Positions 55,198-64,000 of a stretch of 64,000 nt of DNA are shown here, in pieces. Under the pieces are notes generated by a model. It worked only from the letters and a program-made list of their open reading frames with translations, was not told where the DNA came from and made no database searches. The stretch spans positions 62,001 to 126,000 of the forward strand of contig PALT01000038.1 in the NCBI GenBank assembly GCA_002706605.1. Reading direction: 5' to 3'. A program made the position numbers and the translations under genes. Numbering within the stretch: the first letter of the stretch is position 1; each line of letters opens with the position of its first letter. Source of the DNA: Rhodovulum sp. GTDB lineage: Bacteria > Pseudomonadota > Alphaproteobacteria > Rhodobacterales > Rhodobacteraceae.

Positions 55198-56229
55198 TCA
55201 CACAGGCATCAGGGCCCAGTAATCCAGATCCAACAGGACCTCGGGCAGGTACTTGCCGTCTTCGCCCTTCAACGTGCCCGGGGTGCCGCCATCCGTGGCG
55301 ACCAGACGCAGACGGATCGCACCGACGCCCGGCGCGGATGTTTCGGCCTTTTCCAGAACCTCGGACCATGCCTTGACCGTCTTGCCCGAGAAACACGGGT
55401 TCGCATGTGCCCCGCCGTTCAGGCCGACGATCATCTGCGCATTGGCCAGACCGTTGAACGACAGCGCGCGCGCCATCGAAATCACGTGACCGCCATAGAT
55501 CAGACGCTGGCCATCGGGGCGGAAGGTGGCGTCGAAATGCACCTTGGCGGTGTTCTGCCACAGGCGGGTGGCCTGCATATGCTCGGCCTCTTCGATGGTG
55601 ACGCCGTCGACGTGGTCGATGATCTCGCCCACCTCATAGTCGCCAAACCGGTGCGCCTCACCGGCCAGCGTAAAGTCGTAGTTGGTGAAATCCAGCCCCT
55701 CGGGGATCACCAGATCCGATGCGGGCACGGTTTTGGCCAGATCGGGGATGGTGGTTTCGGGCGCGGGCGCATCCAGATCGCGTTTGCGCACCATGACCCA
55801 ACGCACATAGCTCAGGACCTCTTCGCCGCGCTGGTTCAGGCCACGGGTGCGCACGTAAACGACGCCCGATTTCCCGTTCGAGTTCTGTTTGAGGCCGATC
55901 ACCTCGGATTCCGAGCGCAGCGTGTCGCCCTCATAGACCGGACGCAGGAACCGCCCCTCGGCATAGCCAAGGTTCGCCACCGCGTTCAGCGACACATCCG
56001 GAACGGTTTTGCCAAACACCGTGTGAAAGGCGATCAGATCGTCCAGCGGAGACGCGGGCAGGCCGCAGTCTTGGGCGAACTGATCCGAAGAATAGAGCGC
56101 ATGGCGCGCCGGATAGAGCGCGTGATACATCGCCCGCTCGCCCCCCGACAGGGTGCGCGGTACGGCGTGTTTGATCACCTGCCCTACACTGTAATCTTCG
56201 AAAAAACGTCCCGGATTGGTTTTCGCCAT
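55198..56229 (-). CDS. mch: Mesaconyl-CoA hydratase (beta-methylmalyl-CoA dehydratase)
   Basis: This 343-residue tandem MaoC/hotdog protein starts KTNPGRFFEDYSVGQVIKHAVPRTLSGG. The second half contains RFGDYEVGEIIDHVDGVTIEEAEHM and RLIYGGHVISMARALSFNGL, typical of Mch. It interconverts mesaconyl-C1-CoA and beta-methylmalyl-CoA in the ethylmalonyl-CoA pathway. It closes the mcl2-nnrU-DUF1737-mch run and lies upstream of sdhC on the same strand. Confidence 0.93.
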   Translation of the reverse strand: MAKTNPGRFFEDYSVGQVIKHAVPRTLSGGERAMYHALYPARHALYSSDQFAQDCGLPASPLDDLIAFHTVFGKTVPDVSLNAVANLGYAEGRFLRPVYEGDTLRSESEVIGLKQNSNGKSGVVYVRTRGLNQRGEEVLSYVRWVMVRKRDLDAPAPETTIPDLAKTVPASDLVIPEGLDFTNYDFTLAGEAHRFGDYEVGEIIDHVDGVTIEEAEHMQATRLWQNTAKVHFDATFRPDGQRLIYGGHVISMARALSFNGLANAQMIVGLNGGAHANPCFSGKTVKAWSEVLEKAETSAPGVGAIRLRLVATDGGTPGTLKGEDGKYLPEVLLDLDYWALMPV

Positions 56230-56232
56230 GGT

Positions 56233-56436
56233 CTATAGTGCCCCTAGTTTCACATCGGGCGAATACTCGCCCTCAACTTCTTTCACCACCGCCTGCGCAC
56301 AGCGCATTTTGCCCGTCCCCGCGTCGAACGCGTAGGACGGATCGCCATAGAGATCCCAGCCCTTGCTCAGGGCATCGGTCACCTTGTGGCAAAAGACAGA
56401 GGTGTCTTCTTCGGTCAATAAACGGTATGCTTTCAT
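56233..56436 (-). CDS. DUF1737 domain protein (67 aa)
   Basis: In this short soluble protein YRLLTEEDTSVFCHKVTDAL and a KGWDLYGDPSYAFD segment match the DUF1737 pattern (L-x-x-G-W-x-x-x-G-x-P). The ATG at 56436 is in the family position. It lies four bases from mch and four from nnrU, so it is part of this operon. Function unknown. Confidence 0.8.
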   Translation of the reverse strand: MKAYRLLTEEDTSVFCHKVTDALSKGWDLYGDPSYAFDAGTGKMRCAQAVVKEVEGEYSPDVKLGAL

Positions 56437-56440
56437 GGTC

Positions 56441-56995
56441 TCACCCGAACGGAAAATATCCCAACAGAACGTGGATATAGGCGATGACGCCATAGACCAC
56501 CACGGTGCCCACGATGGATTTGATCTCGGGTCCTGCGCCTGTGGGTGCGTCTGCGGCGGGCGCGGGTCTGGGACCGGATTTGTTGATCACGATCATCTCG
56601 ACCAAGGCCCAGACGAACAGACCGCCAAACAGGATGAACGATGGCAAATCCCCGTTCACAAGGATATGCGCCAGCGCCCAGACCTTGACACCCGCCAACA
56701 TCGGGTGACGCATCCGCCGTCCCAGTGCGTTCTGTGTCCCGCTTGAGGCGAACAGATAAACCGACAGGATCATCAACAGATTGTTGATCCCCGTGGTCGG
56801 TGCCGTGCGTCCCCAAAAATAGGGGCCATCCGCCATGCGATAGCCGATCACCATCAGCACGATACTGGCAAACAGAACGATGGCGATGATGCCACGTCCC
56901 TTGGCCTCTCCCAGACCGGCGCGCATCTCGGGCGCCAGACGTTTCAACAGGTGGGCAGCCGACCAGACGGCCACCCCCAAGATCAATAGCAGCAT
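56441..56995 (-). CDS. NnrU family membrane protein
   Basis: This 184-residue protein has five to six helices, an AAHLLKRLAPEMRAGLGEAKGRG opening and MRHPMLAGVKVWALAHILVNGD, the NnrU signature. NnrU proteins are associated with denitrification and cytochrome or haem functions, but no nir or nor genes are present. The start overlaps the mcl2 stop by one base (TAATG). Confidence 0.88.
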   Translation of the reverse strand: MLLLILGVAVWSAAHLLKRLAPEMRAGLGEAKGRGIIAIVLFASIVLMVIGYRMADGPYFWGRTAPTTGINNLLMILSVYLFASSGTQNALGRRMRHPMLAGVKVWALAHILVNGDLPSFILFGGLFVWALVEMIVINKSGPRPAPAADAPTGAGPEIKSIVGTVVVYGVIAYIHVLLGYFPFG

Positions 56996-57852
56996 TACAT
57001 ACCTTCCAACTCCGCGATCGCGGCCGCCTTGGCCAACGTTTCTCGCGCAGTCACGATATGCAGATTTTCAACGATTTTCCCATCAACAACTGCGACACCT
57101 AGGCCATTTGCCTCGGCCTCTTCGAACGCCGCGATCTGACGCTGGGCCAGATCGATCTCGGCCTCGGTCGGCGCAAAGGCCGCGTTGGTGATCGCCACCT
57201 GTGCGGGGTGGATCAGGGTTTTGCCGTCAAAGCCCATGTCACGGCCCTGATCGCATTCGGCCTGTAGGCCCTCGTCGTCTTTGAACGCGTTATAAACGCC
57301 GTCGATCACCGGAATGCCCTCGGCGCGACCGGCCAGCAGGCACAGTTGCAACGAGGTCAGCATCGGCAAACGGTCCGCGCGGAACCGGCATTTCAGTTCC
57401 TTGGCAAGGTCGTTGGTCCCCATCACGAAACCGGCCATACGCGGATGCGCAGCGATTTCGGCGGCGTTCAACATGCCCGCAGGGGTTTCCATCATCGCCC
57501 ACAGCGGCACGTCGGGGATCAGGTCCGCAACGGCTTGGACATGGGCGGCGCTACTGACCTTGGGGATCAGAATGGCCTCGATATCGGCACCGACAAAGGC
57601 CGCGATATCCTTGGCACCCCATTCGGTGTCCAGACCGTTGATCCGGACGATGCGCGCACGCGACCCGAAATCCCCGTCCTTCAGGGTCTGGGCCAGCAAT
57701 TCGCGGGCGTTGTCCTTTTCGTCGATGGCCACTGCATCTTCGAGGTCAAAGATGATGGCGTCCACCGGCAGGCCCTTGGCCTTTTCCAGCGCCCGTTCCT
57801 TGGATCCGGGGATATACAGTACCGACCGATAAGGGCGCGCGACCTGAGCCAT
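56995..57852 (-). CDS. mcl2: (3S)-malyl-CoA thioesterase (Mcl2, HpcH/HpaI family)
   Basis: This 285-residue protein starts RPYRSVLYIPGSKERALEKA and contains VDAIIFDLEDAVA (metal Asp/Glu), METPAGMLNAAEIAAHPRM and GFDGKTLIHPAQ. This matches Mcl2 of Rhodobacter, which hydrolyses malyl-CoA to malate at the end of the ethylmalonyl-CoA pathway, better than the larger Mcl1 lyase, whose N-terminus differs. The ATG at 57852 is used. First gene of the operon. Confidence 0.88.
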   Translation of the reverse strand: MAQVARPYRSVLYIPGSKERALEKAKGLPVDAIIFDLEDAVAIDEKDNARELLAQTLKDGDFGSRARIVRINGLDTEWGAKDIAAFVGADIEAILIPKVSSAAHVQAVADLIPDVPLWAMMETPAGMLNAAEIAAHPRMAGFVMGTNDLAKELKCRFRADRLPMLTSLQLCLLAGRAEGIPVIDGVYNAFKDDEGLQAECDQGRDMGFDGKTLIHPAQVAITNAAFAPTEAEIDLAQRQIAAFEEAEANGLGVAVVDGKIVENLHIVTARETLAKAAAIAELEGM

Positions 57853-57878
57853 GATGATTCCTTCCCTACGCAACTTTG

Positions 57879-57914
57879 TTGCGCAAACCATCACAGATGC
57901 GCACGATTGCGCAA
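57879..57914. promoter_or_regulatory. Repeated TTGCGCAA palindromes upstream of mcl2
   Basis: Perfect TTGCGCAA lies at 57879-57886 and 57907-57914 (28 bp between centres), and CGCAA at 57869-57873 forms a further inverted pair with the first. They lie 27-62 bases before the mcl2 start and suggest a dedicated operator. Confidence 0.5.
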
Positions 57915-57967
57915 CCCCCGATTTGCCGCGATGCAGCGTAATGCGACGAATTGGCGAGGATTTGTCG

Positions 57968-58723
57968 CTAGGTCAGGGCATCCCAGATCAACTTTGACCC
58001 CGTCATCATCAACAAAACGTAGGTTAAGCCGAAAAAGTACCGCTCGGGCAGGAGGTGATGCGCCTTTACCCCCAATAGGGCGCCGATCACCATGAACGGC
58101 GCAAGGAACAGATCGGCCTTGAACGTGTCCCATGAAAAGATGCCCAGAAACGCATAGGGCACGAATTTGAGGCAATTGATCACCCAAAAGGTAATGACGG
58201 TCGTGGCCTGAAAGGTGGTTTTGCCCATGCCTTGGGCCAACAGGTAAACGGCCACCGGCGGGCCGCCTGCGTGGCTGACGAAACTGGCAAACCCCGCCGT
58301 GGCCCCCGCGACATAGCCCGTGGTGTTCGACACCGGTCGCACGCTGAGCGTGATCAGCTTGTATTTCAACGCCAATTGCCAGAGCACAAAGGCAATCGCG
58401 ACCGCCCCGATCAGGAACCGGAACACGTCGGGGTTGGTCATCCGATAGATCAAAACCGCCAGTGCAACACCCGGCACCGCGCCCAGCATCATGTTGCGCG
58501 CACTGGGCCAATCCCACTGTTTCCAATAGGGGCCAAGCGTCGTCACATCCGCCAGCATCAACAGCGGCAAAAGGATCCCCAGCGCCATTTCCGGCGGCAG
58601 CACCAGCGCCAGAATCGGCGTCGCCGCAAAGGACGCACCGGACCCGAACCCGCCTTTTGACACACCCGCAAAGAGAACTGCCGGAATTGCAATCGCGAAA
58701 AATGTAAAATCGAATTCCAACAT
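57968..58723 (-). CDS. TSUP family (TauE/SafE) membrane protein
   Basis: This 251-residue protein has about eight helices with the paired TSUP repeats GVSKGGFGSGASFAATPILAL and GATAGFASFVSHAGGPPVAVYL. It probably exports sulfite or an organic anion; the substrate is unknown. The ATG at 58723 follows AAGG. It is divergent from mdh. Confidence 0.87.
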   Translation of the reverse strand: MLEFDFTFFAIAIPAVLFAGVSKGGFGSGASFAATPILALVLPPEMALGILLPLLMLADVTTLGPYWKQWDWPSARNMMLGAVPGVALAVLIYRMTNPDVFRFLIGAVAIAFVLWQLALKYKLITLSVRPVSNTTGYVAGATAGFASFVSHAGGPPVAVYLLAQGMGKTTFQATTVITFWVINCLKFVPYAFLGIFSWDTFKADLFLAPFMVIGALLGVKAHHLLPERYFFGLTYVLLMMTGSKLIWDALT

Positions 58724-58757
58724 GTAACTACCTTGTAAACTGGGGCATTTTGTCACC

Positions 58758-59845
<1,088 letters not shown>

Positions 59846-59868
59846 GGCCCGCCAGACAGACATTCGCG

Positions 59869-59896
59869 AAAGCCGGCCCACTGCGGGTCGGCTTTT
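59869..59896 (+). terminator. Intrinsic terminator after mdh
   Basis: AAAGCCGGCCC pairs with GGGTCGGCTTT (one G-U) around ACTGC and ends in TTTT, 24 bases past the mdh stop. It separates mdh from sucC. Confidence 0.85.
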
Positions 59897-59980
59897 GCAT
59901 TCGGGGCGAACGCCGTACCACACCGCGTAGCACCTAATGTTTCAAGGGGTTTGCGACATTTGTCGCGATTCTGCGCCCTT

Positions 59981-60011
59981 TGTGATCACACCTTTTAGAA
60001 CTGTGATCACA
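59981..60011. promoter_or_regulatory. Paired TGTGATCACA palindromes, 21 bp apart, upstream of sucC
   Basis: TGTGATCACA lies at 59981-59990 and 60002-60011, with AAA after the second. Core, spacing and flanks match the pair before sdhC. The sites lie 110-140 bases before the sucC start. Another dyad, GCGACA-TT-TGTCGC, lies at 59953-59966. Confidence 0.7.
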
Positions 60012-60041
60012 AAACCCGAATTCTGGTCGATTTTAAGATAC

Positions 60042-60087
60042 TGATAGCGGAAACCGTTTTTAAACGGGTGTTCGCCATGTCATGACA
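60042..60087. promoter_or_regulatory. TGATAGCGG site and small dyads in the sucC promoter
   Basis: TGATAGCG (60042-60049) resembles the TAGCG words before sdhC and mdh. CCGTTT-TT-AAACGG (60054-60067) and TGTCATGACA (60078-60087) are further short dyads before the sucC ATG. Which of them is functional is unknown. Confidence 0.35.
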
Positions 60088-60120
60088 CAATCGAAATTGA
60101 ACTAGAACGGGACTATCTTC

Positions 60121-61314
60121 ATGAACATTCATGAATATCAGGCGAAGGCTCTCCTTCGTTCCTATGGCGCCCCGGTCTCTGAAGGCCGTGTCGTTCTCAA
60201 AGCTGACGAAGCTAAAACCGCAGCAGGCGAATTGGACGGCCCGCTGTGGGTCGTCAAAGCGCAGATCCACGCAGGTGGGCGCGGTAAAGGCTCGTTCAAA
60301 GAGGCGGATGCTGGCGAAAAAGGCGGTGTACGCCTCGCCAAGTCGGTCGAAGAGGCCGCTGAAGAAGCCAAAAAGATGCTGGGTCGCACCCTGGTCACGC
60401 ACCAGACCGGTCCGGCTGGCAAGCAAGTGAACCGCATCTACATCGAAGACGGTTCGGACATCGAACGCGAACTGTACCTCGCCCTGCTGGTTGACCGCGT
60501 CACCAGCCGCGTGTCGTTCGTCTGCTCGACCGAAGGCGGCATGGACATCGAAGAAGTCGCTGCCAGCACGCCCGAAAAAATCCTGAGCTTCTCGGTTGAT
60601 CCCGCCACCGGTTACCAGCCGTTCCACGGTCGCCGCATTGCATTTGCTCTGGGCCTTGAGGGCAAACAGGTTAAAGAATGCGTCGCTCTGATGGGTATCC
60701 TCTACAAAGCCTTCATGGAAAAAGACATGGAGATGCTGGAGATCAACCCGCTGATCGTGACCGACACCGGCAGCCTGAAACTGCTGGACGCGAAACTGGG
60801 CTTTGACGGCAACGCGATCTATCGCCACGCCGATGTTGCTGCCCTGCGCGACGAAACCGAAGAAGACCCCAAAGAACTGGCCGCGTCCAAGTTCGACCTG
60901 AACTACATCGCACTGGACGGCGAAATCGGCTGTATGGTGAACGGTGCGGGTCTGGCCATGGCGACGATGGACATCATCAAGCTCTACGGTGCGGAACCGG
61001 CAAACTTCCTCGACGTTGGCGGCGGCGCCACGAAAGAGAAAGTGACCGAAGCCTTCAAGATCATCACCTCCGACCCCAACGTTAAGGGCATTCTGGTGAA
61101 CATCTTTGGTGGCATCATGCGCTGTGACGTGATCGCAGAGGGCGTGATCGCTGCTGTGAAAGAGGTCGGTCTGCAAGTGCCGCTGGTTGTGCGCCTCGAA
61201 GGCACCAACGTTGAGCAAGGCAAAGAGATCATCAACACCTCGGGTCTGGACGTGATCGCAGCCGACAACCTGTCGGACGGTGCAGAGAAAATCGTGAAAG
61301 CGGTTAAGGGCTAA
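60121..61314 (+). CDS. sucC: Succinyl-CoA synthetase, ADP-forming, beta subunit
   Basis: This 397-residue ATP-grasp subunit has an N-terminal [32 protein letters not shown] in the nucleotide fold, LEINPLIVT and the C-terminal [16 protein letters not shown]. With SucD it makes succinate and ATP from succinyl-CoA. Its stop overlaps the start of a small secreted-protein gene that separates it from sucD. Confidence 0.97.
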   Translation: MNIHEYQAKALLRSYGAPVSEGRVVLKADEAKTAAGELDGPLWVVKAQIHAGGRGKGSFKEADAGEKGGVRLAKSVEEAAEEAKKMLGRTLVTHQTGPAGKQVNRIYIEDGSDIERELYLALLVDRVTSRVSFVCSTEGGMDIEEVAASTPEKILSFSVDPATGYQPFHGRRIAFALGLEGKQVKECVALMGILYKAFMEKDMEMLEINPLIVTDTGSLKLLDAKLGFDGNAIYRHADVAALRDETEEDPKELAASKFDLNYIALDGEIGCMVNGAGLAMATMDIIKLYGAEPANFLDVGGGATKEKVTEAFKIITSDPNVKGILVNIFGGIMRCDVIAEGVIAAVKEVGLQVPLVVRLEGTNVEQGKEIINTSGLDVIAADNLSDGAEKIVKAVKG

Positions 61315-61853
61315 TGCGGGCGATCGTCGCACTCTTTTTTGTTTTTACAGCTGCATCATCAGCAGGTGCTCAGTCATTGGCGAACAGAGCTGCCGAGATT
61401 TTTGAACAAGCGTGCTTGTCAGATCCGGTTCTTGCTCTTGGCAATGGGACGAGTAGCGACGATGGCGCATACGCTGCATTCCACGCAGGGAATGTCTTTG
61501 CGCAGTACGATGCACAAGGAAAAGCCACGGATCTGCGCGGCACCCCGAAGTACGTTTCGGGATCCGGTGACGGTCTCGGCACCTTCAGCTGCTATGTGGC
61601 TTCAAAAAACTTGGAAGCGCGCGACGTAACCAAAAAGTTCAATCGCTTGAAAAGAATTGCGGGCGGAGGACAAAAGGCAACCTATATCGGCCCCGCTAAA
61701 TTTGATGATGACCCAGATCGGTACATTGAAGGAAAGCGGGTGGAATTTGAAAGTGAGGGCCGGAATCTACGGCTGGAGCTTTTCTATTTCATCGCCGAGC
61801 AAGGCCCTGTTGGTGCCCTCCACCTGACACTTGAGCATAAAATTTCTCGTTAG
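61314..61853 (+). CDS. Secreted hypothetical protein encoded between sucC and sucD
   Basis: This 179-residue protein has a signal peptide ([20 protein letters not shown]) and a mature domain beginning [19 protein letters not shown], with a few Cys and a C-terminal strand-rich part. I recognise no family. The start overlaps the sucC stop (TAATG) and sucD follows after 29 bases, so it is transcribed with the succinyl-CoA synthetase genes. Its base and codon use (more AT, AAA, TTT and GAG) differ from the flanking genes, suggesting insertion. Confidence 0.75.
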   Translation: MRAIVALFFVFTAASSAGAQSLANRAAEIFEQACLSDPVLALGNGTSSDDGAYAAFHAGNVFAQYDAQGKATDLRGTPKYVSGSGDGLGTFSCYVASKNLEARDVTKKFNRLKRIAGGGQKATYIGPAKFDDDPDRYIEGKRVEFESEGRNLRLELFYFIAEQGPVGALHLTLEHKISR

Positions 61854-61882
61854 TCCGAGACTACAACATAGGAGACTCCAAC

Positions 61883-62770
61883 ATGGCAGTACTCGTAGAC
61901 GAAAACACTAAAGTTATCTGTCAGGGCCTAACCGGCTCGCAGGGTACGTTCCACTCGGAACAGGCAATTGCATACGGCACCAAAATGGTTGGCGGCGTGA
62001 CCCCCGGCAAGGGCGGCACCACGCATCTGGACCTGCCTGTGTTCAACTCGGTTCACGAAGCCAAGGCCGTCACCGAGGCCAACGCGACCGTGATCTACGT
62101 TCCCCCGCCCTTTGCGGCTGACTCGATCCTCGAAGCGATCGACGCAGAAATGGAACTGATCGTTTGCATCACCGAAGGTATCCCGGTTCTGGACATGATG
62201 CGCGTCAAACGCGCTCTGGTCGACAGCACCTCGCGCCTGATCGGCCCGAACTGCCCCGGCGTCATCACCCCCGGCGCCTGTAAGATCGGCATCATGCCCG
62301 GCCACATCCACAAGCGTGGTTCGGTCGGCGTTGTGTCGCGCTCGGGTACGCTGACCTATGAGGCCGTGAAACAGACCACCGACATCGGTCTGGGTCAGTC
62401 CTCGGCTGTTGGTATCGGCGGCGACCCGATCAAAGGCACCGAGCACATCGACGTGCTGGACATGTTCCTGGACGATGATGAGACCCAGTCGATCATCATG
62501 ATCGGTGAAATCGGTGGTTCGGCCGAAGAAGAAGCAGCCGAATTCCTGAAAGAGCAAAAGAAAAAAGGTCGCTGGAAGCCGACCGCAGGCTTTATCGCTG
62601 GTCGTACGGCCCCTCCGGGTCGCCGCATGGGCCACGCTGGCGCGATCGTTGCTGGCGGCAAAGGCGGTGCCGAAGACAAGATCGAAGCCATGAAATCGGC
62701 CGGTATCATTGTTGCCGACAGCCCCGCTACGCTGGGCGAAGCCGTGCAAAAGGCGATCGAGCTCGGCTAA
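61883..62770 (+). CDS. sucD: Succinyl-CoA synthetase, ADP-forming, alpha subunit
   Basis: This 295-residue protein has the CoA-binding [20 protein letters not shown], the [12 protein letters not shown] loop, and the phospho-His in [16 protein letters not shown] lies before the ATG at 61883. Confidence 0.97.
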   Translation: MAVLVDENTKVICQGLTGSQGTFHSEQAIAYGTKMVGGVTPGKGGTTHLDLPVFNSVHEAKAVTEANATVIYVPPPFAADSILEAIDAEMELIVCITEGIPVLDMMRVKRALVDSTSRLIGPNCPGVITPGACKIGIMPGHIHKRGSVGVVSRSGTLTYEAVKQTTDIGLGQSSAVGIGGDPIKGTEHIDVLDMFLDDDETQSIIMIGEIGGSAEEEAAEFLKEQKKKGRWKPTAGFIAGRTAPPGRRMGHAGAIVAGGKGGAEDKIEAMKSAGIIVADSPATLGEAVQKAIELG

Positions 62771-63119
62771 TGCCGGCCGGGAACGCCATATGCGCGGGCT
62801 CGGGTAGAGACGCTATTGGTCCGGGGCGGTTTTATCGCCCCGGCCAACGCCCATTTACGGGGCGTGTTTTTCCGCGTGCTCAGGTTTTCGCACAAAACGC
62901 CGTTCATTCTTTTGACACGTTTTCGTTGGTTTCCTTGGCAACCGACCCATCCGCGCCCCAAATGGGGGCAACCAAATCGCGTCTCGGCGCGTTGGCCCGC
63001 CGCAACAGCACGGTGGACCATATGACAAATCTTGCGTGGGGACCGTCGCGTCGCCTGCGCCCCGCCCCGGGTGATCAGCGCCCTCATTCGTACGGTCCCA
63101 ACCCACTAGAGGTTACCCA
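62771..63119. other. Intergenic region between sucD and sucA
   Basis: These 349 bases hold no supported gene. A CCGGGGCG/CGCCCCGG hairpin (62821-62843) lies about 50 bases after sucD without a T run. A consensus TTGACA (62912-62917) may be the -35 of a sucA promoter, but no good -10 is visible at 17 bases. Confidence 0.6.
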
Positions 63120-64000
63120 ATGAACGACCAAAGCCCCAACGATATCTTCCACGCTTCCAGCTTCCTTCAGGGGCATAACGCGGAATATATTGAGCAACTG
63201 TACGCGCAATATGCCAACGACCCGAACGCGGTTGATGAGGCATGGCAGGAATTCTTTCGCGCCTTGGGCGACTCCGAAGTCGACGTCAAGAAAGAGGCCA
63301 CCGGCCCCTCTTGGCAGCGCACCGATTGGCCGCCGACCCCGAACGATGACCTGACCATGGCGCTGGACGGGCAATGGCCTGCGGACCCTGCGCCTGCGGA
63401 CATGGGCAAAAAGATCGCCGCCAAGGCCGCCGACAAAGGCGTCGCCATCAGCGATGACCAGATGAAGCGCGCTGTGCTGGACTCGATCCGCGCACTAATG
63501 ATCATCCGCGCCTATCGTATCCGTGGCCACCTGATCGCCGACATCGACCCGCTGGGCATGCGCGACCAGACCCCCCACCCCGAACTGGACCCGAAATCCT
63601 ACGGCTTTACCGAGGCCGACATGGATCGCCCGATCTTTATCGACAACGTTCTGGGCCTGCAGATGGCCTCGATGCGTCAGATCATTTCGATCGTTCAGCG
63701 CACCTATTGCGGCACCTTTGCACTGCAATACATGCACATCTCGAACCCCGAAGAAGCCGGTTGGCTGAAAGAACGGATCGAGGGCTACGGCAAAGAGATC
63801 CACTTTACCCGCGAAGGTCGCCGCGCGATCCTGAACAAGCTGGTCGAGGCCGAAGGTTTCGAGAAATTCCTGCATGTGAAATACATGGGGACCAAGCGTT
63901 TCGGTCTGGATGGCGGCGAAAGCCTGATCCCCGCGATGGAACAGATCATCAAACGCGGCGGTGCTTTGGGTGCCAAGGAAATCGTCATCGGCATGCCCCA
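63120..64000 (+). CDS. sucA: 2-oxoglutarate dehydrogenase E1 component, N-terminal part (runs off the window)
   Basis: The first 293 codons are present. The translation begins MNDQSPNDIFHASSFLQG and carries the E1o N-terminal helix (NAEYIEQLYAQYANDPNAVDE), AYRIRGHLIADIDPL, and the KRFGLDGGESLIPAMEQII block of the thiamine-diphosphate enzyme. It catalyses decarboxylation of 2-oxoglutarate. The ATG at 63120 has AGAGG nine bases upstream. Confidence 0.96.
   Translation, partial: MNDQSPNDIFHASSFLQGHNAEYIEQLYAQYANDPNAVDEAWQEFFRALGDSEVDVKKEATGPSWQRTDWPPTPNDDLTMALDGQWPADPAPADMGKKIAAKAADKGVAISDDQMKRAVLDSIRALMIIRAYRIRGHLIADIDPLGMRDQTPHPELDPKSYGFTEADMDRPIFIDNVLGLQMASMRQIISIVQRTYCGTFALQYMHISNPEEAGWLKERIEGYGKEIHFTREGRRAILNKLVEAEGFEKFLHVKYMGTKRFGLDGGESLIPAMEQIIKRGGALGAKEIVIGMP

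Noticed and set aside
59981-60011. CRP/FNR-type site reading of the sucC palindromes
   Set aside because: CRP sites need six bases between TGTGA and TCACA, and here the arms are directly joined; the FNR core TTGAT-N4-ATCAA is also absent.
62770-63123. 117-codon frame between sucD and sucA
   Set aside because: Irregular composition, no homology, and it runs over the sucA ribosome-binding site and start.

Overview
The window reads as a chromosomal segment of a Rhodobacterales bacterium, most likely of the roseobacter group. Supporting features are an RpoHII-type heat-shock sigma factor with an upstream RpoE-like promoter, a dimethylglycine-dehydrogenase-type oxidoreductase, ethylmalonyl-CoA pathway genes (ccr, ecm, mch, mcl2), the alphaproteobacterial order sdhCDAB / mdh / sucCD / sucA, and many GC-rich genes with ATGA or TAATG overlaps. 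The genus cannot be fixed from the sequence alone. No CRISPR array, rRNA, insertion sequence or intact prophage was seen.

Layout. 1-8990: a uracil-DNA glycosylase start at the left edge, a capsule-export pair (kpsT, kpsE), tRNA-Gln, a TRAP permease relic, a 1503-residue surface protein with DUF11 repeats and a C-terminal barrel, and a secreted EF-hand protein. This is the most accessory-looking part. 8992-26331: housekeeping and metabolism: dimethylglycine dehydrogenase, hydroxypyruvate reductase, CDF transporter, M3 peptidase, the coaBC-dut-moeB-like chain, rpoHII-chaN, GST, yifB/comM, esterase, gshB, yraN, rsmI. 26433-36951: LpoA-like lipoprotein, glnD, murJ, a rhomboid-fold protein that has lost its catalytic pair, trpS, a universal stress protein, azoreductase, a NifU-type scaffold, tsaB and rimI. 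37098-45272: a nucleoside-type BMP ABC importer operon, a TauE/SafE plus TIGR02186 pair, a RecD-like helicase and a small protein. 45417-64000: central carbon metabolism: ccr and ecm (divergent), an H-NS-family gene, deoD, DUF1989, sdhCDAB, the mcl2-nnrU-DUF1737-mch operon, mdh, sucC-orf-sucD and the start of sucA.

How it fits together. The right-hand 19 kb links acetyl-CoA assimilation by the ethylmalonyl-CoA pathway to the succinate-malate half of the TCA cycle. Its promoters carry recurring dyads. A pair of GTGATCAC palindromes with exactly 21 bp between centres lies upstream of both sdhC and sucC. TAGCG-type sites lie upstream of sdhC, mdh and sucC. A TGCAAA-N6-TTTGCA dyad lies upstream of ccr. 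The best candidate for an undescribed system here is therefore a regulatory one: a shared operator architecture for the TCA operons. Other points of interest are a CtrA-type site next to a 36-bp palindrome before comM, a large folded leader before the H-NS gene, and a secreted protein gene embedded between sucC and sucD.
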